Part shown: in pieces, positions 42,822-52,866 of the stretch
Numbering within the stretch: position 1 is the stretch's first letter
Layout: each line of letters begins with the position of its first letter
Assembly: GCA_028641055.1 (NCBI GenBank)
Contig: CM054062.1
Span: forward strand, 271,703,092 to 271,767,091
From: Alopecurus myosuroides
Taxonomy: Eukaryota; Streptophyta; Magnoliopsida; Poales; Poaceae
Length of the DNA: 64,000 bases
Direction: 5' to 3'
Translations under genes and position numbers: made by a program
Notes under the pieces: generated by a model
Seen by the model: only the letters and a program-made list of their open reading frames with translations
Told to the model about the DNA's origin: nothing
The model's database searches: none

Positions 42822-43781
42822 ATGGAAAACAACAAAAATATGAGAGAGATTTATTTGCATGCTAGTAGCAATGTTATTAGCATTAATTCTTTGGATACCA
42901 TTATTTCTAGTACTATGGAAAAGTCTAAGCTTGGGGAATCTAGTTTCTATAAACTTTTTATTTCCCCAGCTTTAGAGGAGAAAATTTGCTCTGATGATAC
43001 TTTATCTCCCATATGTGATAAATCTAATGATGCTTGTGATATTTTAAATCCTCCTACTGAAAGTGTTCCTTTTAAAACACCTATGAAAATTGCTGAACGT
43101 GTCATGAATAACTGCTATTTTGGAGATGGAATTGTCCATCCTCGTGATCATTTACTCTTTATACATGAATTATGCGGGTTGTTCAAGTGTACAGGTATTT
43201 CAAAGGACCAAGTTAAGAGGAGGCTATTATCTTTGTCACTTAAGGACAAAGCAAGGGAGTGGTATGAGCTACTAGATGATCCTCATCATTTGGAGTGGAA
43301 GGAGTTTGAATCTCTATTTTGTTCTAAATTTTATTCTTATCATAAACTGTATTTAAATAAGAATTATATTTATAATTTTTGGCCTCGTGATGGAGAAAGC
43401 ATTTCTCAAGCTTGGGGAAGACTGAAAACATTAATACTTAAATGTCCTAACCATGAGCTTCCTAAGGAAATAATTGTTACTAATTTTTATGCAAGGCTTC
43501 AGGACATTACAGGGATTATCTAGATGCATGTTCAGAGGGTTCTTTATCAAGTAAGAAGGTTGAAGCTAAATGGGATCTTCTTGAAACAATTAAAACCGAT
43601 AATGAAGGTTGGAATAACGACAAAGGTAAAGAATCAGGTATAAACTATGAGTATGATTGCATTAAGTCTTTCGCTGAAACTGCTGATTTTCGAGAGCTTA
43701 GTGCTAAATATGGTCTTGATCCTCAAATGATTATTGGTTGGTATAGATCCTTTTATTCTTATATTAATGTTCCTAAATCAA
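42822..43781 (+). pseudogene. Gag of element G (interrupted)
   Basis: Athila-type gag. It starts MENNKNMREIYLH; a variable acidic N-terminus is followed by a retrotransposon capsid domain (DHLLFIHELCGLFKCTGIS, LKDKAREWYELLDD, WKEFESLFCSKFY, ISQAWGRLKTLILKCPNHEL). The frame is open to 43523. A frameshift near 43500 moves the continuation (YDYDCIKSFAETADF... YGLDPQMIIGWYRSF) to another frame. At 43782 it is cut by LTR fragment I. Gag would form the particle; this copy is broken. Confidence 0.85.
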
Positions 43782-46700
43782 TGTAACATCCCAGTGTTGG
43801 GAGGTTATAAGGATCTAAATATAATATATGCATTTGCAAAGCATGCATCTAAAAATACGGGAAATTTGGGCGCGGAAGTTTAAACAAACCAAAGTGACCA
43901 ATGTTTCACTTGACATGATGAAATAGGTTTAGATCATCTGGTCAGGAGTACATTTGGAGTCATCTTTATAACATAGTATCTCTACAAACTAAAACATTTT
44001 ATAAGAAAAACCATAATTGGTTATGATCAAACACAAACTCTCAACAACCTTAACCACAAGTCTATAAGTGACTTGGGATAATTCACTAGGTAACTACAAC
44101 CAAAGAGGGGTGAGTATCCAAATCACATAAGTGATAATCATACTTCCACAAATGAGTAATACACAATTGAACCATCTCATCAATAGAGATGTTATGTCCC
44201 ATAAAAGAACAACCCTCTAAGTTATCAATTAATTTACCCAACATCTTACTAAATCATATAATAACTATTAAGTGAACCTCCACAAGTAAATAACAAAGGT
44301 TCAATAGAACAAATGATACAAACAAGTATTAACTTAAACCCCACAAGTGGGAAATGACATAATAATTGTATTAACATATTTATCGAATATGTACATATCT
44401 CATCAACCATAAAAGAAGTACCTAAAAGAAAAAAATCTTCTTAAACTACTGTTACACCTAGATCATTACATATGATCTTTCCAAACCTCTATATCTGCAT
44501 TGTGAATGACAAAGGTAGTAAAGAGAAGAATATAATGTAACAACATGACACCTGAGAAAAACAACTAACAACTATGACATAAATCATTAAATCCCAATAA
44601 CCTTCACATGCTCATTGTTTTAATCATCTTATACAAGTGATCATATGAAATCTCAACACATCAATGAACCATTTGATCAACTTACTATTAAGTCATCATT
44701 CCATAAGTATTCCACATCTCTATCCAAATCAACATTCAACAACTAAAGTATATATGGAGACAAGTAATGAATAACAACAAGTTATAACCTCTATTAGAGG
44801 AATTGAAAGCTAAGTAAAACAATCATATATAAAACAAGTATGTATCTTATGGGAAATAAAATAAGAAGCATATGGAAGTAAAATAAAAGCTTAACCAACT
44901 CTTAATCTAGATCTTTCTACTTTGTCTACTTTGTCTAGAGTATCTTATTTTCTTGTTTCCCAATCTTCTTGAAGTCAATCTGAAGCAACCCCAAGAAAAG
45001 AAGGAACTACCACCAGAAGATGTTTAGAAGGATTCTTTAGGTTGTCCTAGAAGTGTTAACCCAGTCTTTCCTGAAGAATTTGGAAAATCATACACCAAGA
45101 TCTATTCTTATTAAACTCTCTTAAAATAATGTGGTATTCCAATGTTGGTGTTATATAGAAGTAGTTTGGTAACAAGTTTTCAACCTTGTTAATAAATCAC
45201 TTTTGTAGGCTCTAACAATTGATTGTCATATACAAATAAATATAAGGTTTATAACCTTGTACTTATAAGCCATTTGTATATGAAAATTAATTTGAGGGAA
45301 AGCCTTGCAAACTTGTCAACAAGTTCTTCTTATATGCATAAGGAAAACTGATGTTATAAAATACACCTACATTTTGTTATATACAAAACCATGATCCATA
45401 GAAGGAGAAGTATAACAAGGATAAAATAATAAACCACATTATAACTTGAACCACATATACAAGTTATAAGTAAAGAAGAAACCAAGATAAGGAACAAAAC
45501 AAGCAACATGTTGAAATCCAAGTGTTTGATGTTATATAAGAATAATTTGATTACAAGGTCAGATCAACCTTGTGAATAGAATATTCATGTAAGCATTAAA
45601 ACAACTGAGTTTCAATAAGCTAATCTTCATCATAATTGAATACACCACAATAATGAAATGGTTATGGAATCAAATGAATTCATTTCATCAGGAGCTACAA
45701 ATTACTACTGAAGTTAGTATCTGGAAATCACCCCATATATATCCTATAAGCTTTAGTGGTTAATTTCTAAAGTGAAGAGACCAATAAGGAAGAGAAAACA
45801 CTTAAGTAATTCCAGAGATGATCATGCTTGCAAAGGACCAAGGTAATGACTGAAGACAAGGGGAAACTAGAGACAAGTACATCAAGCAACAAAAGTCAAC
45901 AAGGAAAAACACTGATTTAGTAAGGAAGCCTAGCATAAGAAATTATCCAGGGTATCTTTAGCTGGTATTAAAGACCTATAATCTCTATTCCTTGTCAAGC
46001 TCATCAGAGACAAGGATACATGATAATCTCTTTAATGGAAACACTTATCAAATATGAAATGATAACAACTCCTAGCATCCACATGTCTGTGATATGTGGA
46101 GGTTCATGGTAACAGTCTTAACACTTTTTTTCTAAATCCTTTTCATACATAAGACTAACAGAGAACAACATAAATCCATCTACACATAACCATACAAATG
46201 ATCCCATGTTTCCAAAACAAACTTGGGATATAATCCATAGTGGAACCTAAGTGGAAAACAAACAAACGAGATTCCAAAGCCACTCATTTTGTCCACTTGA
46301 TAAAGTACTAAAAACAGCAAGCATGGCTTGCACACACACTTGATTAAAATGTCAAACAAACTTGCTAAGAGTTTCAATTAGAAAAATAACAAGGCCACAT
46401 AACAGAAAACAAGTTCCTTCACCCATTAAAATCATTTGGTTTGACAAAGGATAAAATTACCTATTAAGTGGTTTTCATTTTAGTGTATAGAAAAACTACT
46501 AGGTAGTGTTACCAAAATTATTTTCTAAAAAGAACTTGTAGATAAAATTGTCCAAGTAAGATACACAACTTTGGTACCCATATGCTTGTTGTATGTTCTC
46601 ATGGTAATCATGCCTAGAATAATTCTAAAGCCATTTAAAGCTAAATAGAGAGAAAATAACAAACAACTTAATTTCGCCCCCAAATTAAATATTCAAATAT

Positions 46701-46954
46701 TCTTCTATTTCACCACACAAAACTTGGTGAGGTGGGAAATTTGATAAGGATTCCAGATCTAATTTTTAATGTTTTTTCTTTTAAAAAGGTCCAGAAAACA
46801 GAGTTCATCTTAGTTTTATTAACAGAAGGGCTCCTTGGTGATTTCTTGAGAAACCAGGGTGTTCCTTGAAAAAAATTACTGCCAGTCGTCTTCCACGACG
46901 GCAGGCAAGCAGGCACCTTGCCGCCATCGCGATGTCGCCTCCAACAAGACTCCC
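43782..46954 (+). repeat. LTR-like fragment I (AT-rich, unclassified)
   Basis: It begins TGTAACATCCCAG exactly where gag of G stops and ends where element H begins. The start resembles the LTRs of H and S1 (TGTAACATCC). The sequence is very AT-rich, without a supported gene, and turns GC-rich only in the last 80 bp. The most likely reading is the U3 part of a long Tekay-like LTR truncated by H. It could be another transposon type. Confidence 0.45.
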
Positions 46955-47797
46955 TGTAACATCCCAAGTATGAAATATCCATTAGAATGTTTGATTTCTT
47001 GTTTTAATTCAAGTATTGCATCATGTCATCATGTTTAATTATTTGTTTGCATTTGTTACTATTTGTTTTATTTCTGTTTGCATTGTTTTCATAATGAATT
47101 TCAAACACTAATCAACATTTGTTTCATACTTGTCTGTTACAATCTTTTCAAATAAAGAATTGCAAATCAAAAACCTCAATTGCTTCCAGATAATTCATTA
47201 ATGGTCACTCTTTAAATTGTTGCTTTAAATCAATCAATTAATTCAATCAATAATTTCTAAATCATTTTCCAATTCAAACCAATCCTTAAAATCAGTACCT
47301 CTTGAATCCATGAAGTTCACCACACCATTGTACTCTTTAAATCATTTTAAACCTTAGGGGTAACCCTATTAAAAATGCTTGTTTTCATAAGGTTTCATTA
47401 ATATTAAAAATTCCCTAAATTTGGTTTAATCTCAAACAGCAAGCAAATATTTAAACTTTTGCAAATAAAAGCTACCAAATGCTTGCAATTGGCCTCAGGA
47501 ACTTCCCCTAATTTTTTCAATTTTTTCTTTGAATTAAAACCCATCCTTTTCTTCCAAAACCAAAACCTACAAAAAAAACAGAAAAGGAAAAATAAAAAAG
47601 AGAAAAACTAACGCAGCGCGCGCGGCAGATAACCTAGCCCAACCCACCTAAGCTAACGCGCGCGCGGCCCAGCCCGTCTACTCCCTCACTTACCGCTTCA
47701 ATAATCGTGCCGCCTTCTGTCCCGAGTACGGCAGCGCATCCCGGCCGCCACGTCGGCGTACGGCGGCGCTCGACGTCCAGGAGCCACCAGCGCGCCC

Positions 47798-47804
47798 TAT
47801 AAAG
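47798..47804 (+). promoter_or_regulatory. TATA box of LTR H
   Basis: TATAAAG in GCGCCCTATAAAGCCCC, followed about 30 bp later by 'aaccctaagccctag', a common plant 5' leader motif. Confidence 0.7.
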
Positions 47805-49622
47805 CCCCTACGGACCTCGAGCCGCCAACCCTAAGCCCTAGATTCCTGTTCCCCTCTCCGCCGCCGCCGATTGCTTCCTCCTCATCACGGTCCCCTCTCT
47901 GCTGTCCACCTCACCGGAGCAACACGACTGAACCTCTCCACGCCGCCGTCGCCATGGTTCTCCACACCCCTACCTAAACCCCAAAACCAGAAGCCCTCTT
48001 CTTCCTCTACGCGTTGAACACCGGAGGGAGCCTGGAGGTCCACTGCAACCGCGACGCCGTCCTCGTCATCGCCGTAGCTGCCGTCGTCACCCGTCGTCAG
48101 CAGGCCTCTGCCTCCTCTACGCCGGTGGTGAGCTCCACCGATTCTCCTCCCTCCTTCCCTCTCTGTGCCTCTGCTGCACACGCGCACACGTTCTCCTCCG
48201 CAACCATCCACGGCACAGCACAACGACGAGATCGCCGCCGTGAGCCACCGTGACCATCTGTCCATGGTTCAGTTAGCAATCTTCAGAAAGTTCAGTTAAC
48301 GAAAAACATACCTTACCTTGTCAGTGTCGCGGTTACTAACATCAAACGTTCGCACCGCAGTGGTTCAGACAGCGCGCAAGCTAGCGAGAGGGGCAGGGAT
48401 CGAATCCTGCCCCCCGCACGGGTTTTTCCCAAATTCTTTTGCCCCGCTGGCTGACAGGCAGGGGCCACGCGACAGTGACCCCCACTGCCACGCGTGCGCG
48501 CGCTCGCCACGCTGGCCACGGGCCCACGGGGCAGAGACTGGGGTTAGATCCAGTGCGGTAGAAAGAATTAAAACGAATCTGTTTTATTTTTCTAATTACT
48601 TTTAAATGGCAGAATAAAACACTAAAACCAAATATTTAATAACTTTTAATCTATAAACCCAATAATTAAAAGTTGTATATGTTTATTGCTCCAAATTTAA
48701 TTGTCTATCCAATTATTCCATTGGTGTACTATTTTGAATTTTCAAAATGCATTTAAAATTCAAATTTGAGTAATTCAAGTGTAATTTGCAATAATTCATA
48801 AATAATTCATACTAATTCCAAATAAGGCAAATAAAATATGTTTTTCATACCATTTTGAATATCCTATTCAAATATAAAATTTGTTTCCTTGTTTGAATAA
48901 TTTAAATTGCCTAAATAATTTAATACTTGTTTAATTCATTTAAATTTGATAAAAATCATAACTTGCTCAAAATAAAATATTTTTGAACATGCAAAATATG
49001 TTTTCAAACCATCAACGTGTGGACTTTTCAAATGTGAATTTGAATTTATGACTTGAACAAATAAAATTCAAATAATATTCAAACTTGTTTTAAATGCAAT
49101 TAAAACTTGTTTAATATTGTTTAATTCATAATAAATTCATCCTAATTCAAATTTCAATATTTGAAACATGTAATCCAACTAAAATTTGATGTTCTTTTAA
49201 AATATGAATTTTGTTAATTGTTTTGCACACTTTGAATTGATGAAAACAATAATTGTTTGTGTGACATGTTAAGTAACCAAAATTTCTAAACTTAATAAAT
49301 AATTTCCAAAACTTGTTAAACCCTTTTATTACTTGCATCTATTATTGTTATTTGTTGTTATTTTTGTTGTTACCATCATGCATGCATCATGCTAACAACT
49401 TTCACATAATAATTAATTGTAAATCATTTGTTCCACTTAATTATGGACCCTTTTCCATATGCAACTCAATTTAGCATAGGGGTCCATTTAAATTGTGTTA
49501 TCATGTTAGCTAGCTTATTTTGATGCAACCATTAACTTGTCATGCATCATCTTGATTGTGCACAATGCCATGAAAATGATTGTTTACATTCCTGTTTTGT
49601 TTGTTTGCCTCTTCTCGAATAG

Positions 49623-50988
49623 ACGACGACGTTGAGACAGACGATCTTTACAGCACCCCTTCTGAGGATCTAGCTCAGTACCAGGCTGTTGAGTTTGCAG
49701 GCAAGTTATCACTCACATGAACCATTGTGTTCCTTTCAACCCTGGTTACCGATACTTTCCGTTGTCTATTTCTGCTAGCCTTAGTGGTAGTTGTTTCTGT
49801 TACGGACCTATCACATGAATCCTTTATCCCTGATATTGCCTCACCACCACTCCTACAACCCTATTGATTGAGCCAGTGTCTTACTAGCATGCTTAGGTTG
49901 TTTTGCTCGAGTCTGTTACCCGTTACTTTCAGTTACTATTTCATTATGTTCTGGGGGCTCGATGTTTAATCAATCAATCAATAATGCTAACGTTATTACT
50001 TATTAATAATTTGATGATAAGGCACCGGCAGGAGGCCCTGTGTGGTTTTGAGGCCTGCTAGTGTCGACCCTAATAGGAAAAGGGTCTTGTCTACTGATCC
50101 ATGATGAGCGCACTACCCGCATGTGGGAAGCGAGTATGGGCGCCCCCCTCAATTTGATTCGATTCGCATCTCGTCCAAATCATCTCATTTAGTTCGTGCT
50201 TTCTATTTGCCGCATGCATGTTTTTGCGAGCCCAGCGTAGGGTGGAACTTTTGTAGTCGGCATATAGGGGGACACGTTCTTAGAGTGCTATGAGGGTCCA
50301 TTTTCTTCTGGGCTCGATTAGCCGTGCGCCCAAGGTGCTTTGGGCTTGATGCGGAGAAGAGTTGAGTTCTGTTGAGTGCCCCGCTTGGTGGGAGGCATCC
50401 CATCTGGCGGGTTATTCATACGTGTACGGCCAAATTGGTGCAACCCTGCAGGGATAATCTTCTCGAGAAGCCGTGTTTTCCGCGGTTATGGTTAACTTGG
50501 TGAAAGTACTGGCTAACAAGTACTCAGGACAACTTAAACCTAATGATTCACAATCTCGCACCCCATGATTACAATTTGACTAGTAATAGGATTATTGTCA
50601 CAATAACTTGTTTCATCTTAATCCAACTGTGTGAGTTATCCTCGGATTGCTTCTTTGGATAAGGGGCGAGATCCAGGATGGGTTTGTTGAAGCTATCTTT
50701 CAGTTGGTTACAACACTTGATCTCATCCCCTTTCTGATAGTTGGAAGTGATAGAATCTCTGTAGTTGGTTAGCGCAGCCAGTTGCAGCATCTTATATATC
50801 CCCTTCTTTCCGTTGAACCCAAGTCATCTGTGCTTGTGTTGACGGGCTATACTTTGGTGAACTGTGAGTCTTGCTTGCCAGTACGTCTATGTACTGACCC
50901 CTTTGGGGCTGTGGTTTCCGCAGACTACGATTACGAGGATCCAGGTGACGGCTACTACGTGGAGTTTGACGAGGCTGCTGACGAGTAG
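49623..50988 (+). other. Putative spliced acidic mini-exons within LTR H
   Basis: Segment 49623-49700 (after acceptor CGAATAG) encodes DDVETDDLYSTPSEDLAQYQ and a few more residues; it ends CAG|GCAAGT, a possible GC-AG donor. Segment 50924-50988 (after acceptor TTTCCGCAG) encodes YDYEDPGDGYYVEFDEAADE and a stop. The split-codon phases match (one base, then two), so joining keeps one acidic frame. S1 has a related segment at 19194 (DLESGEKFNTPVDEYLV and a stop) after acceptor CGGTAG. Whether this is translated or only a spliced leader is unknown; no ATG in phase was found upstream. Confidence 0.4.
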
Positions 50989-51465
50989 TTAGCGGACCCG
51001 GGCAGGATCCGAGACATCGTGGATGGGCTCCGTCTTTATTTCAGTTTCCGGCTTCTTAAGCCTATTTGGATTTTGTCTGTACTCAGACCCCTTTGAATGC
51101 TTCCGCTGAGATGTAATGATGCTATGTTGGGACATGTGTCCTCTGGATGATTGTATTTGCTATCTCTGCCCTAGTGAGGGCCATTTGCAACTTATTTCAA
51201 TCTTTTGTGTCGTAGAGGCATGTTGTGTTATCCTTTTGTTCAAAGCCGTTGACGTACCATGTGTGTATGGTATGAAGTACGTCAATGGTAGTGTCCTGAT
51301 TTCTACAGGATAGTTTACATCGACGGTGAACAGTAGCGATGGGTTGTCACACATAAGTGTTGGCCTACTCGTAAGAGGACGCGGGTGCCGGAAAGCCCCG
51401 TAATCCCATCAGAATACTGTTCAGTTTGTACGGTGAGTATCCTATAGAAGTCCGGGTGCGACAAA

Positions 51466-51477
51466 TGGTATCAGAGC
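51466..51477 (+). other. Primer-binding site of H (initiator tRNA-Met type)
   Basis: TGGTATCAGAGC, the usual initiator tRNA-Met primer site of plant retroelements, two bases after the LTR end. Confidence 0.92.
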
Positions 51478-51840
51478 CTGTCTGCCTGTAGGATCCCTTT
51501 TTACTGGTCGCAGTTGAGTCTAGAAACTATTTTGTAGCTATATAGGAAAAATGAAACGTGAGAGTAGGAATTCTGCCATTTTTCTTCTTTCCCCACCCAC
51601 CCACCCTTTTCTGGTAAGGAAGTGCAACGTTGTTTTCTGTTCTCACCTAAACTTTCAAGTTAGGATTTCACGTGTTTTGGGTTCTCCGTAGTACCTCAGG
51701 AGTTTTTGGTCTCGTGTTTCCCGATGATGCTTCAATATCCTGTTCTTTTCAACATCCTTATCGTCCGTTGAACCTTGTTGCTGTTTTCCACTTCAACTCT
51801 TCTACCGGAGTCTAATCAAAACCTCCCAAATCATCTGCAG
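51478..51840 (+). other. Leader of H with splice donor and acceptor
   Basis: No gene is present. CTG|GTAAGG at 51613/51614 is a good splice donor. ATCTGCAG at 51833-51840 is an acceptor placed directly before the ATG of the pre-gag ORF. A second acceptor, TATTCAG, ends at 52865 just before the gag ATG. Confidence 0.5.
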
Positions 51841-52656
51841 ATGGATCTCAGGTTCTACCCGCAGGTGGTTTGGATGACTCGCTGTGAGAGCACCGCCGGT
51901 TATCCGGAGATGCTGAGAGACATGGTTACCTATCTGGGGTTCCATTGGGCACCAGAGTACCAGGTCTACGAGCAGCAGCGAGAGTTTGACCAGACCTACT
52001 ACCAGGCTATCGTCTACATTCTGACGGATGATGGCAGGAGCGTTGTCCACCGCTACGAGGCAGTAGGTTCCACAGTGGATATGGCCGTGCAGCAGGCAGC
52101 TTACGTGAGTCTCACCGTCCTCCGTGCTGACTACTGGGGGTTTGATGATTCTATCTATCGTCACATCCCCCGTGGTTACATCACGTCAGCGGGAGTTCAC
52201 TTCACTCTCCACGGCAACCTGGATACCTACGAGTCTGATAGCTCCAGGCTGCACACCACTGCTCAGTTCGTGAGGCACAGTGACGCAGTTGCTTCCGCAC
52301 TGTCTCAGGAGTTGGCCTCAGTCTGGGAGCAGCTCTATCTGGCGTTGACTCGTCTGGCTACGTACACCACAGACTTTGTTGGAGACGAGCGCTTTGCGCG
52401 TTTCACTCAGCCAGCTGGGTTTCCGTTGCCAGATGCTGGAGGTTACGAGCCGATCAGAGGTCCACTCCTCGACCTCGGAGCTGGTTACACTGGGATTCCC
52501 CGCTTTGGAGCACAGGGAGACGACGCTTTCTACTTCACCACACCGAGAGTTGCTCTCAGAGCAGTCCCGCTCTACGTGGATCGTCGTCATACCTACTTCC
52601 GGGGGATTCCTCCTCACCGTATCTCTCGTCGTACTACTCACCGCCGTCCTGCGTGA
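51841..52656 (+). CDS. Pre-gag ORF of H, dsRNA-binding-like protein
   Basis: 271 codons from the ATG at 51841, directly after a splice-acceptor-like CAG. The same frame is open further upstream (to 51775), but the acceptor favours this start. Residues about 20-90 read YPEMLRDMVTYLGFHWAPEY, then EFDQTYYQAIVYI, then VGSTVDMAVQQAAYVSLTVL. This follows the helix-strand-strand-strand-helix pattern of a double-stranded-RNA-binding domain, including P-E-Y and the G-S...A-x-x-x-A-A final helix, but lacks the usual Lys pair at the helix start. The remaining part (about 100-271) is not recognised and ends Arg-rich (RRTTHRRPA). Extra frames upstream of gag are known in some rice gypsy elements, but I cannot say whether this protein is related to them. 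It is open without stops. Confidence 0.65.
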   Translation: MDLRFYPQVVWMTRCESTAGYPEMLRDMVTYLGFHWAPEYQVYEQQREFDQTYYQAIVYILTDDGRSVVHRYEAVGSTVDMAVQQAAYVSLTVLRADYWGFDDSIYRHIPRGYITSAGVHFTLHGNLDTYESDSSRLHTTAQFVRHSDAVASALSQELASVWEQLYLALTRLATYTTDFVGDERFARFTQPAGFPLPDAGGYEPIRGPLLDLGAGYTGIPRFGAQGDDAFYFTTPRVALRAVPLYVDRRHTYFRGIPPHRISRRTTHRRPA

Positions 52657-52866
52657 TGAGCGTGGGAGTACCGATGTATCTATTCCTAGCTATGTTTAGT
52701 TATCCTTTGTCTTTCGAACCATGTATTGGTCTGTTGGATATTCTGATGTATTGGAACATGTGATGATGTACCTGTTGGTTATCTATTCATGCGTCGGAAT
52801 AATCTATCTTTCGGTTACCAAGTCTATCCTTTTCTGTTGTTGTGCTAAAATGCATGTCTATTCAGG

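Larger units (their letters stand above)
41218..43781 (+). mobile_element. Element G: Athila-lineage retrotransposon (5' part)
   Basis: LTR, degenerate primer site and gag, then cut at 43782 by LTR fragment I. The LTR start TGATACGTC...ACGTATC is typical of Sabrina-like Athila elements of Triticeae. G is inserted about 160 bp upstream of the aORF start of E. The 3' part is outside the window. Confidence 0.85.
46955..51463 (+). repeat. 5' LTR of H
   Basis: A 4509-bp LTR from TGTAACATCC to GGGTGCGACA. It has an AT-rich U3, a GC-rich promoter region with TATAAAG at 47798 and a leader 'aaccctaagccctag', an AT-rich intron-like part (48128-49622), a small acidic exon-like segment (49623-49700), a second intron-like part and another exon-like segment (50924-50988). 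Blocks near 50440-50500 are conserved in solo LTR S1. Confidence 0.85.

Noticed and set aside
47885..48605. Frames in the GC-rich part of LTR H as a host gene
   Set aside because: Several frames on both strands are open at once, the stretch follows the LTR TATA box, and no conserved domain is seen. It is treated as LTR leader or first exon.
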